64,000 bases of DNA from Yokenella regensburgei ATCC 49455 (GCF_000735455.1 NZ_JMPS01000030.1:19686-83685), one strand, 5' to 3'; positions 30,460 to 41,190 are shown, counted from the stretch's first letter. Translations and numbers: made by a program. The notes: a model not told the origin generated them from the letters alone.

Positions 30460-32028
30460 ATGTTAGATATAGTCGAACTGTCGCGCTTACAGTTTGCCTT
30501 GACCGCGATGTACCACTTCCTGTTTGTGCCACTAACGCTCGGTATGGCGTTCCTGCTGGCCATCATGGAAACGGTCTACGTCCTTTCCGGCAAACAGATT
30601 TATAAAGATATGACAAAATTCTGGGGCAAGTTGTTTGGTATCAACTTTGCTCTGGGGGTTGCCACCGGTTTGACCATGGAGTTCCAGTTCGGGACTAACT
30701 GGTCTTACTACTCTCACTATGTAGGGGACATCTTCGGTGCGCCGCTGGCCATTGAAGGTTTGATGGCTTTCTTCCTCGAATCCACCTTTGTAGGTCTGTT
30801 CTTCTTCGGTTGGGACCGTCTGGGTAAAGTCCAGCACATGGCGGTAACCTGGCTGGTTGCACTGGGCTCCAACCTTTCTGCGTTGTGGATCCTTGTGGCA
30901 AACGGCTGGATGCAGAACCCTATCGCATCGGATTTCAACTTCGAAACCATGCGTATGGAAATGGTCAGCTTTGCTGAACTGGTTCTGAACCCGGTTGCTC
31001 AGGTTAAATTCGTTCACACCGTGGCTTCCGGCTACGTCTGCGGCGCGATGTTTGTACTGGGCATCAGCTCTTACTACATGCTGCGCGGTCGTGACTTCGC
31101 CTTCGCAAAACGCTCCTTTGCTATCGCTGCAAGCTTCGGCATGGCGGCAATCCTCTCCGTTATCGTACTGGGTGATGAATCCGGTTACGAAATGGGTGAC
31201 GTGCAGAAAACCAAACTGGCTGCTATCGAAGCGGAATGGGAAACCCAACCGGCTCCGGCATCCTTTACGCTGTTTGGTATTCCTGACCAGGATGCACAGA
31301 AAAACCACTTCCAGATCCAGATCCCGTATGCACTGGGCATCATTGCTACCCGCTCCGTCGACAAGCAGGTTACTGGCCTGAAAGAACTGATGGTGCAGCA
31401 TGAAGAACGTATCCGTAACGGTATGAAAGCCTATGCGCTGCTCGAGCAGCTGCGTTCCGGCTCTACCGATCAGGCGGTGCGTGACCAGTTCAACCATGTG
31501 AAGAAAGATCTGGGTTACGGTCTGCTGCTGAAACGCTATACCCCGAACGTCTCTGACGCGACGGAAGCCCAAATCCAGCAGGCAACAAAAGACTCTATCC
31601 CGCGTGTTGCACCGCTGTACTTCGCCTTCCGTATCATGGTGGCGTGTGGTGTGCTGATGCTGTTGATTATCGCAGCCTCCTTCTGGACGGTGATTCGTAA
31701 CGGCATTGGTAAGAAAAAATGGCTGCTGCGTGTTGCGATGTACTCGATTCCGCTGCCGTGGATTGCTATTGAATCAGGCTGGTTTGTTGCAGAGTATGGC
31801 CGTCAGCCGTGGGCGATTGGTGAGGTGTTACCTACCGCGGTGGCGAACTCGTCACTGACGGCAGGCGATCTCATCTTCTCAATGGTGCTGATTTGCGGTC
31901 TGTATACCCTGTTCCTGGTGGCTGAACTGTTCCTGATGTTCAAGTTCGCGCGCCTCGGCCCGAGCAGCCTGAAAACCGGTCGCTATCACTACGAGCAGTC
32001 CACTGCGACTACTCAGCCGGCACGCTAA
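30460..32028 (+). CDS. cydA: Cytochrome bd-I ubiquinol oxidase subunit I (CydA)
   Basis: 522-residue polytopic subunit holding hemes b558, b595 and d of the high-affinity oxygen reductase. The heme ligands are visible: H19 in [11 protein letters not shown]186 in [10 protein letters not shown] and M393 in FRIMVACG; the Q-loop quinol-binding segment is at about 250-330. Two ATGs occur in tandem; the second (30460) is five bases from GGAG and gives the E. coli length. It opens the cydABX-ybgE operon. Confidence 0.98.
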   Translation: MLDIVELSRLQFALTAMYHFLFVPLTLGMAFLLAIMETVYVLSGKQIYKDMTKFWGKLFGINFALGVATGLTMEFQFGTNWSYYSHYVGDIFGAPLAIEGLMAFFLESTFVGLFFFGWDRLGKVQHMAVTWLVALGSNLSALWILVANGWMQNPIASDFNFETMRMEMVSFAELVLNPVAQVKFVHTVASGYVCGAMFVLGISSYYMLRGRDFAFAKRSFAIAASFGMAAILSVIVLGDESGYEMGDVQKTKLAAIEAEWETQPAPASFTLFGIPDQDAQKNHFQIQIPYALGIIATRSVDKQVTGLKELMVQHEERIRNGMKAYALLEQLRSGSTDQAVRDQFNHVKKDLGYGLLLKRYTPNVSDATEAQIQQATKDSIPRVAPLYFAFRIMVACGVLMLLIIAASFWTVIRNGIGKKKWLLRVAMYSIPLPWIAIESGWFVAEYGRQPWAIGEVLPTAVANSSLTAGDLIFSMVLICGLYTLFLVAELFLMFKFARLGPSSLKTGRYHYEQSTATTQPAR

Positions 32029-32043
32029 GACAGGAGTCGTCAA

Positions 32044-33183
32044 ATGATCGATTATGAAGTATTGCGTTTTATCTGGTGGCTGCTGATCGGTATTCTGCTG
32101 ATTGGTTTTGCGGTCGCTGATGGCTTCGACATGGGGGTGGGCATGCTCACCCGTTTCCTCGGTCGCAATGACACCGAGCGTCGAATCATGATTAACTCTA
32201 TCGCTCCGCACTGGGACGGTAACCAGGTGTGGCTCATCACCGCCGGCGGCGCGCTGTTTGCTGCCTGGCCGATGGTCTACGCCGCTGCGTTCTCCGGCTT
32301 CTATGTGGCGATGGTGCTGGTGCTGGCCGCGTTGTTCTTCCGTCCGGTAGGTTTCGACTACCGTTCCAAGATTGAAGACACCCGCTGGCGTAACATGTGG
32401 GACTGGGGCATCTTCGTAGGTAGCTTTGTGCCGCCGCTGGTTATCGGCGTGGCCTTCGGCAACCTGCTGCAGGGTGTACCGTTCCACGTAGACGAGTACA
32501 TGCGTCTGTACTACACCGGCAACTTCTTCCAGCTGCTGAACCCGTTCGGCCTGCTGGCGGGTATCGTCAGTGCGGCGATGATCCTGACTCAGGGCGCGAC
32601 CTATCTGCAGATGCGTACCGTGGGCGAACTGCACCTGCGTACTCGTACTACCTCGCAGGTTGCTGCACTGGTTACCCTGGTGTGCTTCGCCCTGGCGGGT
32701 GTCTGGGTGTACTACGGTATCGATGGTTATGTGATCAAGTCTGCGATGGATCATACCGCGCCGTCTAATCCGCTGACCAAAGAAGTGGTGCGTGAAGCGG
32801 GGGCCTGGATGACCAACTTCAACAACATTCCGGCGCTGTGGGCTATTCCTGCACTGGGCGTGGTGTTGCCGCTGCTGACTATTCTGTGTACCAAAGCAGA
32901 TAAAGGCGCGTGGGCGTTCCTGTTCTCCTCGCTGACTCTGGCCTGCATCATTCTGACCGCTGGTATCGCGATGTTCCCGTTCGTGATGCCTTCAAGCACA
33001 ATGATGAACGCGAGCCTGACCATGTGGGATGCAACGTCCAGCCAGCTGACGCTGAACCTGATGACCTATGTTGCTGCGGTGTTCGTACCGATTATTCTTG
33101 CCTACACCACCTGGTGTTACTGGAAGATGTTCGGTCGTATCACTAAGCAAGACATTGAAAGCAACACCCACTCTCTGTACTAA
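32044..33183 (+). CDS. cydB: Cytochrome bd-I ubiquinol oxidase subunit II (CydB)
   Basis: 379-residue polytopic partner of CydA, with about nine membrane helices. It lacks heme but is required for assembly and proton uptake. Family blocks are FVLRFIWW-like N-terminus (YEVLRFIWWLLIG), AVADGFDMGVGML, HWDGNQVWLITAGGALFAAWP and the C-terminal YVAAVFVPIILAYTTW. It starts 15 bp after cydA with GACAGGAG upstream. Confidence 0.98.
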   Translation: MIDYEVLRFIWWLLIGILLIGFAVADGFDMGVGMLTRFLGRNDTERRIMINSIAPHWDGNQVWLITAGGALFAAWPMVYAAAFSGFYVAMVLVLAALFFRPVGFDYRSKIEDTRWRNMWDWGIFVGSFVPPLVIGVAFGNLLQGVPFHVDEYMRLYYTGNFFQLLNPFGLLAGIVSAAMILTQGATYLQMRTVGELHLRTRTTSQVAALVTLVCFALAGVWVYYGIDGYVIKSAMDHTAPSNPLTKEVVREAGAWMTNFNNIPALWAIPALGVVLPLLTILCTKADKGAWAFLFSSLTLACIILTAGIAMFPFVMPSSTMMNASLTMWDATSSQLTLNLMTYVAAVFVPIILAYTTWCYWKMFGRITKQDIESNTHSLY

Positions 33184-33197
33184 GTAAGGAGCAAAAT

Positions 33198-33302
33198 ATG
33201 TGGTACTTCGCATGGATTTTGGGGACGCTTCTGGCTTGCGCCTTTGGGATAATCACTGCACTGGCCCTCGAACACGTTGAGGCAGGGCAGAAAGAGAGCT
33301 GA
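33198..33302 (+). CDS. cydX: CydX, small subunit of cytochrome bd-I
   Basis: 34-residue peptide beginning MWYFAWILGTLLACAFGIIT, with a charged tail (EHVEAGQKES). This is the CydX/YbgT signature; E. coli CydX has 37 residues. The single membrane helix packs on CydA and stabilises the hemes. A ribosome site TAAGGAGC precedes it. Its TGA shares a base with the ybgE ATG. Confidence 0.95.
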   Translation: MWYFAWILGTLLACAFGIITALALEHVEAGQKES

Positions 33303-33595
33303 TGAATAAGATTATCGCAACTCTGTATGCGGTAATGGACAAGGGCCCGTTAAGGGCCCTTTCCTTACTGATGGCGCTGGTGCTGGCGGGGTGCATTTTC
33401 TGGGACCCGTCACGCTTTGCGGCAAAGACCAGTGAACTTGAAATCTGGCACGGTTTTCTGCTGATGTGGGCCGTCTGTGCCGGTGTGATTCACGGCGTTG
33501 GCTTCCGTCCGAAAGCCGTACTTTGGCAGGGCATTTTCTGCCCGTTGCTCGCCGATCTCATTCTGCTCGCCGGTCTGCTATTCTTTTTCGCCTGA
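33302..33595 (+). CDS. ybgE: Cyd operon protein YbgE
   Basis: 97-residue hydrophobic protein of the Cyd-operon YbgE family with three predicted membrane helices (about 18-34, 48-65, 75-95). It is co-transcribed with cydABX in enterobacteria; its function is not established. The start overlaps the end of cydX (TGATG), so it is translationally coupled. The operon ends at the hairpin just downstream. Confidence 0.92.
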   Translation: MNKIIATLYAVMDKGPLRALSLLMALVLAGCIFWDPSRFAAKTSELEIWHGFLLMWAVCAGVIHGVGFRPKAVLWQGIFCPLLADLILLAGLLFFFA

Positions 33596-33616
33596 TTAAG
33601 AATGTTCCTTTAATGA

Positions 33617-33638
33617 TATGGGCTTGCGTAAGCCCATA
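33617..33638. terminator. Hairpin after ybgE, probable operon end
   Basis: Perfect 9-bp stem (TATGGGCTT / AAGCCCATA) with loop GCGT, 21 bp after the ybgE stop. It is followed by AAAATTTA, not by a T-run, so termination would be weak or Rho-assisted. It separates the cyd genes from ybgC-tol. Confidence 0.6.
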
Positions 33639-33743
33639 AAAATTTACTCTCCGTTTACCTACACCCATTCCAAACCCTCTTGACCGCGCGTATAGTAGCG
33701 AAGTTTGAAAGCTCTAAACTTTTTTGCATTACCGGGATGTAAA

Positions 33744-34837
<1,094 letters not shown>

Positions 34838-34840
34838 TCC

Positions 34841-35269
34841 ATGGCCAGAGCACGTGGACGCGGACGTCGCGAACTGAAGTCCGAGATCAACATCGTTCCG
34901 CTGCTGGATGTGTTGTTGGTGTTGCTGCTTATCTTTATGGCAACTGCACCAATTATCACTCAGAGCGTTGAGGTTGATCTGCCGGATGCAACGGATTCGC
35001 AAACGGTCAGCAGTAATGACGAACCGCCGGTGATCGTTGAGGTTTCCGGGGTAGGGCAGTACAGCGTGAACGTTGGTCAGGAGAAGATGCCGCAGCTGCC
35101 GCCTGAGCAGGTTGTAGCCGAAGCGCAGCGTCGTCTGCAGGCGAATCCGAAAACGGTCTTCTTGATCGGTGGCGCAAAAGATGTGCCGTACGATGAAATT
35201 ATTAAAGCGCTGAACCTGTTACACAGTGCTGGTGTTAAATCTGTTGGTCTGATGACGCAGCCGATTTGA
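34841..35269 (+). CDS. tolR: TolR, Tol-Pal motor subunit
   Basis: 142-residue ExbD/TolR protein with one membrane helix (about 17-40) carrying the proton-channel Asp in PLLDVLLVLLLIFM (D23) and a C-terminal periplasmic dimerisation domain that binds peptidoglycan. It starts 3 bp after tolQ, with AAGGGGTAATCC upstream. Confidence 0.97.
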   Translation: MARARGRGRRELKSEINIVPLLDVLLVLLLIFMATAPIITQSVEVDLPDATDSQTVSSNDEPPVIVEVSGVGQYSVNVGQEKMPQLPPEQVVAEAQRRLQANPKTVFLIGGAKDVPYDEIIKALNLLHSAGVKSVGLMTQPI

Positions 35270-35309
35270 TCCGCATTCACAACAGGTACATAGTTTTTGG
35301 GAACCGATA

Positions 35310-36581
35310 GTGTCGAAGGCAACCGAACAAAACGACAAGCTAAAACGCGCGATCATCATTTCAGTTGTGCTGCATATCATTCTGATCGCACTGCTGATCT
35401 GGAGTTCGTTCGATGAGCATATAGATGCTTCCGCAGGCGGTGGTGGTGGTTCGTCCATTGACGCGGTCATGGTTGATCCTGGTGCGGTTGTTCAGAACTA
35501 CAACCGTCAGCAGCAGCAACAGGCCAGTGCCAAACGTGCGGAAGAGCAGCGTGAAAAACAGGCGCAACAGCAGGCGGAAGAGATGCGCGAGCAGCAGGCC
35601 GCCGAGCAGGAACGTCTGAAGCAGATGGAAAAAGAGCGTCTGCAGGCGCAGCAGGATGCGAAGCAGGCCCAGGAAGAAGCAAAACAGGCGCAGAAGCAGG
35701 CGGAAGAAACCGCTGCGAAAGCGGCTGCCGATGCTAAAGCCAAAGCCGATGCTGAAGCAAAAGCTGCGGCTGAAGCCGCGAAAAAAGCCGCTGCTGATGC
35801 ACAGAAAAAAGCGGAAGCCGATGCCGCCAAAGCGGCTGCGCTGGCGAAGAAAGCGGCTGAAGTAGAAGCTGCCAAAGCCGCTGCTGACGCTCAGAAGAAA
35901 GCTGAAGTAGAAGCCGCGAAAAAAGCGCAGCAGGATGCCGAGAAGAAGGCTGCTGCTGAGGCGGCGAAGAAGGCTGTGGCAGAAAAAGCCGCAGCTGAGA
36001 AAGCTGCCGCTGCTGAAAAAGCCGCTGAGAAGGCGGCCGCTAAAGCCGCTGCCGCAGAAAAAGCCGCCGCCGAAAAAGCTGCAGCAGATAAAGCTGCTGC
36101 CGCTGAGAAGGCCGCTGCGGATAAGGCTGCCAAAGCCGCTGCCGCGAAGAAAGCTGCTGCGGCGAAGAAGGCGGCTGCAGCCGAAGCCTCTGGCGTTGAC
36201 GACCTGCTGGGCGATCTTAGCTCAGGTAAGAATGCGCCGAAAACCGGTGGCGGAGCAAAAGGAAACCATGCTTCTCCAGCGGGAAGTGGTAACACTAAGA
36301 ATAATGGCGCTTCCGGGGCAGATATCAGCAACTATGCGGGGCAGATTAAATCGGCAATTGAAAGCCGTTTCTACGACTCCTCGTCATATGCAGGTAAGGT
36401 TTGTACGCTCAGAATTAAACTGGCACCAGATGGCATGTTGTTAGATATTCAGTCTGAAGGCGGCGACCCGGCACTGTGTAGCGCAGCGTTGGCAGCAGCA
36501 CGACAGGCGAAGATCCCGAAACCGCCTTCACAGGCAGTTTACGAAGTCTTTAAAAACGCACCGCTGGACTTCAAACCTTAA
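35310..36581 (+). CDS. tolA: TolA, trans-periplasmic energy transducer
   Basis: 423-residue protein (E. coli 421) linking the TolQR motor to Pal/TolB at the outer membrane. Domain I is a membrane helix at about 14-34. Domain II (about 60-300) is a long Ala/Lys/Glu-rich helix made of imperfect KAAAEKAA/KKAAADA repeats. Domain III is globular (NNYAGQIKSAIESRFYDSS to the end) with the two conserved cysteines in KVCTLRIKL and ALCSAAL. It starts at a GTG at 35310 (MSKATEQNDK), as in E. coli. Confidence 0.97.
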   Translation: MSKATEQNDKLKRAIIISVVLHIILIALLIWSSFDEHIDASAGGGGGSSIDAVMVDPGAVVQNYNRQQQQQASAKRAEEQREKQAQQQAEEMREQQAAEQERLKQMEKERLQAQQDAKQAQEEAKQAQKQAEETAAKAAADAKAKADAEAKAAAEAAKKAAADAQKKAEADAAKAAALAKKAAEVEAAKAAADAQKKAEVEAAKKAQQDAEKKAAAEAAKKAVAEKAAAEKAAAAEKAAEKAAAKAAAAEKAAAEKAAADKAAAAEKAAADKAAKAAAAKKAAAAKKAAAAEASGVDDLLGDLSSGKNAPKTGGGAKGNHASPAGSGNTKNNGASGADISNYAGQIKSAIESRFYDSSSYAGKVCTLRIKLAPDGMLLDIQSEGGDPALCSAALAAARQAKIPKPPSQAVYEVFKNAPLDFKP

Positions 36582-36587
36582 GTGGCA

Positions 36588-36611
36588 TTTTCCCCGTGCA
36601 AACGGGGAAAA
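36588..36611 (+). other. Hairpin with GNRA loop between tolA and tolB
   Basis: Perfect 10-bp stem TTTTCCCCGT / ACGGGGAAAA closed by the tetraloop GCAA, 6 bp after the tolA stop. No T-run follows on the plus strand. It likely marks the 3' end or stabilises the ybgC-tolQRA message; in E. coli tolB-pal-cpoB also has its own promoter. Confidence 0.7.
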
Positions 36612-36713
36612 ACAAACTACGGTAGTCTCAGGGTTTTGGTAGTTTTGTGTATTTGAGTTTGTTAACATTCTGCTAAATTATCGTGGGCTTTCCGCCTGGA
36701 TAAGGGAGATATG

Positions 36714-38006
36714 ATGAAGCAGGCATTACGAGTAGCGTTAAGTTTTCTGATGCTGTGGGCGGCAGTGCTGCACGCAGAAGTACGTATCGAGATTACCCAA
36801 GGGGTGGACTCGGCACGCCCAATCGGCGTTGCGCCTTTTAAATGGGCGGGCCCGGGTGCGGCACCTGAAGATATCGGCGGCATTGTTGCAGCCGACCTGC
36901 GCAACAGCGGCAAGTTTAACCCGCTGGATCGGTCTCGTCTGCCACAGCAGCCGGGTTCCGCACAGGAAGTTCAGCCAGCTGCCTGGTCTGCGCTGGGTAT
37001 CGATGCTGTTGTGGTAGGGCAGGTTACGCCTAACCCGGATGGCTCATATACCGTTGCCTATCAACTGGTCGACACCGGTGGTGCTCCGGGAACCGTGCTG
37101 GCACAGAACTCTTACAAAGTGAACAAGCAATGGCTGCGTTATGCCGGCCATACTGCCAGTGACGAAGTGTTCGAGAAGCTGACCGGTATCAAAGGGGCGT
37201 TCCGTACCCGTATCGCCTACGTCGTTCAGACCAACGGCGGTCAGTTCCCGTATGAACTGCGCGTCTCTGACTACGATGGTTACAACCAGTTTGTGGTTCA
37301 CCGTTCACCGCAGCCGCTGATGTCACCGGCATGGTCTCCGGATGGTTCTAAACTGGCTTACGTTACCTTCGAAAGCGGTCGCTCTGCGCTGGTTATCCAG
37401 ACGCTGGCCAACGGCGCTGTGCGTCAGGTTGCTTCTTTCCCGCAGCACAACGGTGCACCGTCATTCTCTCCGGATGGCAGCAAACTGGCGTTTGCCCTGT
37501 CTAAAACCGGTAGCCTGAACCTGTACGTGATGGATATTGGCTCTGGCCAGATCCGTCAGGTGACCAACGGTCGCAGCAACAACACCGAGCCAAGCTGGTT
37601 CCCGGACAGCCAGACCCTGGCCTTCACTTCTGACCAGGCCGGTCGTCCGCAGGTGTATAAAGTTGGTATTAACGGCGGCGCTCCGCAGCGTATTTCCTGG
37701 GAAGGTAATCAGAACCAGGACGCAGACGTGAGTTCTGACGGTAAATTTATGGTAATGGTGAGCTCGGCCAACGGTCAGCAACACATTGCCAAACAAGATC
37801 TGGTAGCGGGTGGCGTACAAGTTCTGTCGTCAACGTTCCTGGATGAAACGCCAAGTCTGGCACCTAACGGCACTATGGTTATCTACAGCTCTTCTCAGGG
37901 GATGGGATCCGTGCTGAATCTGGTTTCTACAGATGGGCGTTTCAAAGCGCGTCTTCCGGCGACTGATGGACAGGTCAAATTCCCTGCCTGGTCTCCGTAT
38001 CTGTGA
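36714..38006 (+). CDS. tolB: TolB, periplasmic beta-propeller of the Tol-Pal system
   Basis: 430-residue periplasmic protein with a Sec signal peptide cleaved after VLHA (about residue 21). An N-terminal alpha/beta domain is followed by a six-bladed propeller; WD-like blades show repeats of [36 protein letters not shown] and [13 protein letters not shown]. It binds Pal and is released by TolA. Of two tandem ATGs, the second (36714) is better spaced from GGGAG. Confidence 0.97.
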   Translation: MKQALRVALSFLMLWAAVLHAEVRIEITQGVDSARPIGVAPFKWAGPGAAPEDIGGIVAADLRNSGKFNPLDRSRLPQQPGSAQEVQPAAWSALGIDAVVVGQVTPNPDGSYTVAYQLVDTGGAPGTVLAQNSYKVNKQWLRYAGHTASDEVFEKLTGIKGAFRTRIAYVVQTNGGQFPYELRVSDYDGYNQFVVHRSPQPLMSPAWSPDGSKLAYVTFESGRSALVIQTLANGAVRQVASFPQHNGAPSFSPDGSKLAFALSKTGSLNLYVMDIGSGQIRQVTNGRSNNTEPSWFPDSQTLAFTSDQAGRPQVYKVGINGGAPQRISWEGNQNQDADVSSDGKFMVMVSSANGQQHIAKQDLVAGGVQVLSSTFLDETPSLAPNGTMVIYSSSQGMGSVLNLVSTDGRFKARLPATDGQVKFPAWSPYL

Positions 38007-38012
38007 TAATAA

Positions 38013-38561
<549 letters not shown>

Positions 38562-38570
38562 GAGAATTGC

Positions 38571-39374
38571 ATGAGCAGTAACTTCAGACATCACCTGTTG
38601 AGTCTGTCGTTACTGGTTGGCATAGCGGCCCCCTGGGCCGCTTTTGCTCAGGCGCCAATCAGTAGTGTCGGCTCAGGCTCGGTCGAGGACCGTGTCACCC
38701 AACTCGAGCGTATTTCTAATGCTCACAGCCAGCTTTTGACCCAACTCCAGCAACAACTCTCTGATAACCAGGCCGATATTGACTCACTCCGTGGACAAAT
38801 CCAGGAGAGTCAGTACCAGCTGAATCAGGTCGTTGAGCGCCAGAAGCAGATCTTGCTGCAGATGGACAGCCTCAGCAGCGGCGGTGCTGCCGCAGCGCAG
38901 GCTGGTCAGACGGGGGGAGATCAGTCCGCAAATGCAACGGCGACGAATGCGGCTCCAGCAGCGTCTGCTGCCACGAGCGGCGCTCCAACCCAGAGCGGCG
39001 ATGCGAACACCGACTACAATGCGGCTATCGCACTGGTGAAGGATCCTGCTCGTCAGGATGATGCTATTGCGGCATTTCAGAGCTTCGTCAAAAAATACCC
39101 AGATTCGACGTATCAGCCGAACGCCAATTACTGGCTCGGTCAGCTGAATTACAATAAGGGTAAAAAAGACGATGCGGCGTTTTATTTCGCTTCGGTGGTG
39201 AAAAACTATCCGAAGTCGCCGAAGGCCGCTGATGCGATGTATAAAGTCGGCGTGATCATGCAGGACAAAGGGGATAGCGCGAAAGCGAAAGCCGTCTACC
39301 AGCAGGTAGTCAGCAAATATCCCGGCACCGAAGGTGCTAAACAGGCGCAGAAACGTCTCGGATCGATGCAATGA
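38571..39374 (+). CDS. cpoB: CpoB, coordinator of PG synthesis and outer-membrane constriction
   Basis: 267-residue periplasmic protein (formerly YbgF). The signal peptide is cleaved near AFAQ (about 26). A trimerising coiled coil rich in Q/L/N follows (about 35-105), then a low-complexity Ala/Thr/Gly linker, and a C-terminal TPR domain with NYWLGQLNYNKGKKDDAAFYFASV and AKAVYQQVVSKYPGTEGA. It connects the Tol system to PBP1B at the septum. It is the last gene of the tol-pal cluster. Confidence 0.96.
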   Translation: MSSNFRHHLLSLSLLVGIAAPWAAFAQAPISSVGSGSVEDRVTQLERISNAHSQLLTQLQQQLSDNQADIDSLRGQIQESQYQLNQVVERQKQILLQMDSLSSGGAAAAQAGQTGGDQSANATATNAAPAASAATSGAPTQSGDANTDYNAAIALVKDPARQDDAIAAFQSFVKKYPDSTYQPNANYWLGQLNYNKGKKDDAAFYFASVVKNYPKSPKAADAMYKVGVIMQDKGDSAKAKAVYQQVVSKYPGTEGAKQAQKRLGSMQ

Positions 39375-39377
39375 TGA

Positions 39378-39415
39378 CGACATGACCAGGAATCGTGTTA
39401 TTTCTGGTCGTGTCG
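39378..39415 (+). terminator. Long hairpin at the end of the tol-pal operon
   Basis: Arms CGACATGACCAGGAAT and ATTTCTGGTCGTGTCG pair over about 16 positions with two G-U wobbles, starting 4 bp after the cpoB stop. No T-run follows, so it may protect the 3' end or act with Rho. Confidence 0.6.
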
Positions 39416-39457
39416 CATGAATCATAAGCAGTTAAGTTCCCTTCAATGAAATTTATG

Positions 39458-39485
39458 TTGCGCTGAAATCTGAAATCAGTAATAT
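39458..39485 (+). promoter_or_regulatory. Candidate promoter of the Lys-Val-Lys tRNA cluster
   Basis: A -35-like TTGCGC (39458-39463), a 16-bp spacer and a -10 TAATAT (39480-39485) are followed by a GC-rich stretch (GCCGCCG) resembling the discriminator of stringently controlled stable-RNA promoters. The first tRNA begins about 45 bp downstream. Confidence 0.55.
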
Positions 39486-39535
39486 ATGCCGCCGTTGCCA
39501 AGGGATATCAAACATCCCAAAAGCCGCGAGATAGT

Positions 39536-39611
39536 GGGTCGTTAGCTCAGTTGGTAGAGCAGTTGACTTTTAATCAATTGGTCGCAGGTTCGAATCCTGC
39601 ACGACCCACCA
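39536..39611 (+). tRNA. lysT: tRNA-Lys (anticodon UUU)
   Basis: 76 nt from GGGTCGTTAG to the encoded CCA. The cloverleaf is complete, with acceptor stem GGGTCGT/ACGACCC, D-loop AGCTCAGTTGGTAGAGC, anticodon loop CTTTTAA giving UUU, and T-loop GGTTCGAATCC. It is identical to the second Lys tRNA at 39728-39803. The symbol is assigned from its position after cpoB. Confidence 0.98.
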
Positions 39612-39647
39612 CTAACTTAGTTAGTAAGAAGTATCCAGCGCAATATC

Positions 39648-39723
39648 GGGTGATTAGCTCAGCTGGGAGAGCACCTCCCTTACAAGGAGGGGGTCGGCGG
39701 TTCGATCCCGTCATCACCCACCA
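39648..39723 (+). tRNA. valT: tRNA-Val (anticodon UAC)
   Basis: 76 nt from GGGTGATTAG to the encoded CCA. The anticodon loop CTTACAA gives UAC, and the T-arm contains GGTTCGATCCC. It sits 36 bp after the first Lys tRNA and 4 bp before the second. The symbol is assigned from position. Confidence 0.98.
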
Positions 39724-39727
39724 CTTC

Positions 39728-39803
39728 GGGTCGTTAGCTCAGTTGGTAGAGCAGTTGACTTTTAATCAATTGGTCGCAGGTTCGAATCCTGCACGACCCA
39801 CCA
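39728..39803 (+). tRNA. lysW: tRNA-Lys (anticodon UUU), second copy
   Basis: 76 nt, identical base for base to the tRNA at 39536-39611, including the encoded CCA. It is the last tRNA of the cluster; E. coli K-12 has seven Lys/Val tRNAs after cpoB, so this cluster is shortened. A terminator follows 8 bp later. Confidence 0.98.
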
Positions 39804-39810
39804 ATGTAAG

Positions 39811-39834
39811 AAGGCGCCCTAAAGGCGCCTTTTT
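39811..39834 (+). terminator. Terminator of the tRNA cluster
   Basis: Stem AAGGCGCC/GGCGCCTT with loop CTAAA, followed by a run of T residues. Confidence 0.92.
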
Positions 39835-39937
39835 GCTATCTGCAATTCATCTGGCATTTCCGCCACCTACCAGTATTCGTATCAAGAATCCCGCCGCAGT
39901 GCCGATATTGCTATTTTACGGCAAGAAGGAATTCGTG

Positions 39938-40273
39938 ATGACCACCATTCTGACATCAACACCACTACTCCAGGGCGGCAAAACTGACGGTCCGCAGGGT
40001 GATGATACCGCGGCGCAAATCGCGCGCATCACCAAGAAGATTTCCGAGCTTATTCAGAAGCTAAAGGATATTCCTGGCTCCAACGCCAGCGTCGAAGAGA
40101 AGAAAAAGCAGCAGGAACTGCTGCAAATGCAAATCAAGGTACTGCAGGCGCAGCTGGCGCAGCTGATGCGTAAACAGGCGGAAGAGGCTCAGCAGAAGCA
40201 GGATCAAAAAGCCGCGAAAGACGCTGGCGCGATTGTCCCGGTCGGCAAAAACCAGATTGACGTTTATATCTGA
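39938..40273 (+). CDS. FlxA-like coiled-coil protein
   Basis: 111 residues from the ATG at 39938, with GAAGGA upstream. The sequence fits the FlxA-like family (E. coli FlxA, a prophage-borne protein under flagellar sigma control): a polar N-terminus, a helical middle with heptad-like [19 protein letters not shown], and a long Gln/Lys-rich coiled coil (QLLQ-type pattern [22 protein letters not shown]). No function is known for the family. It lies just after the tRNA cluster, where K-12 has no counterpart, and converges on yfeR with a 10-base overlap. A much longer open frame through the tRNA genes is not the gene. Confidence 0.8.
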   Translation: MTTILTSTPLLQGGKTDGPQGDDTAAQIARITKKISELIQKLKDIPGSNASVEEKKKQQELLQMQIKVLQAQLAQLMRKQAEEAQQKQDQKAAKDAGAIVPVGKNQIDVYI

Positions 40274-41190
40274 TAGAGCGGGTCATCCACGCGAGCAGCG
40301 GTCAACACCTGCGCCTGCTCGCGTACCACTTCCCACAGCGCCTGCGCCGCAGCAGACAATGAGCGATTTTTCCTGCGCACCAGCATCAGCTGACGTTCAA
40401 CCACCGGAGTCAAACGTTTTACGCACAGCTGGTTGCCCTGCGGCAACGGCAGCGCCAGCGCGGGCAACACGCTGATACCGATCCCGGCTTCAACCATCGG
40501 AAAGAGCGTTGCCGGATGACCTATCTCCTGCACTATCTTTGCCTCTATCCCGTGTCGCATCAGGGCGGTATCGATAAGTGGACGACTGCCAGAAGCATAA
40601 TCCTGTAGCACCAGCCTTTCTCCCTGTAATGCCTGCCACGGCACGTGCGGCAACTGGCTTAAAGGGTGGTTCATCCCACAGAGCAAAAGAAAGGGTTCAG
40701 ACAACACCGATTCACACTGCAAATCACCAACCACCCCGGGATCGATGACAATACCGAAATCCACTTCTCCCTGACGAATACTTTCCAGCACCCACTGCTG
40801 CGGCCTGTCGTGCAGCACAAAATCGATATGCGGGTAGCGCTGGTTGCTGCTGGCGATACACTGCGGAATGAGGTGTGCGGAAATCGTCTGGCTCGCAGCA
40901 ACTCTTACCAGACCACTCAGCTGCGTACCCACCCGCCCGGCTTCACGCAGCGTACTGTGCAATTCATCAAGCAAACGCTCAAGACGAGAAGCCAGCTGCT
41001 GCCCCGCTTCGGTTAACACCACCTCGCGGGTAGTGCGGTCCAGAAGGCGTACACCGGTCTGCAGCTCCAGCTCCTTCACGCTATGGCTCACGGCCGACTG
41101 GCTAAGGCCGATAATCTCCCCTGCCCGGCTGAAGCTCTTTGCCTGAGCGACGGTAATGAAAACTTTTAACTGACGCAGCGAGTAATTCAT
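40264..41190 (-). CDS. yfeR: LysR-family regulator YfeR
   Basis: 308-residue LysR-type transcriptional regulator. The N-terminal helix-turn-helix is [20 protein letters not shown] to about residue 60, with [22 protein letters not shown]. The C-terminal periplasmic-binding-like effector domain covers about 90-300. The sequence matches E. coli/Salmonella YfeR, which in Salmonella responds to low osmolarity and controls the neighbouring yfeH. Here too it diverges from yfeH across 89 bp, the typical LysR target arrangement. Confidence 0.94.
   Translation of the reverse strand: MNYSLRQLKVFITVAQAKSFSRAGEIIGLSQSAVSHSVKELELQTGVRLLDRTTREVVLTEAGQQLASRLERLLDELHSTLREAGRVGTQLSGLVRVAASQTISAHLIPQCIASSNQRYPHIDFVLHDRPQQWVLESIRQGEVDFGIVIDPGVVGDLQCESVLSEPFLLLCGMNHPLSQLPHVPWQALQGERLVLQDYASGSRPLIDTALMRHGIEAKIVQEIGHPATLFPMVEAGIGISVLPALALPLPQGNQLCVKRLTPVVERQLMLVRRKNRSLSAAAQALWEVVREQAQVLTAARVDDPLYQI

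Noticed and set aside
35700..36190. The repetitive Ala/Lys-rich stretch as a DNA repeat array
   Set aside because: The repeats are imperfect at DNA level and are explained by the helical domain II of TolA.
39551..40273. A 240-codon open frame running through the tRNA cluster
   Set aside because: Its first half is the translated tRNA-Lys and tRNA-Val genes and their terminator. Only the part from ATG 39938 has a ribosome site and protein-like composition.
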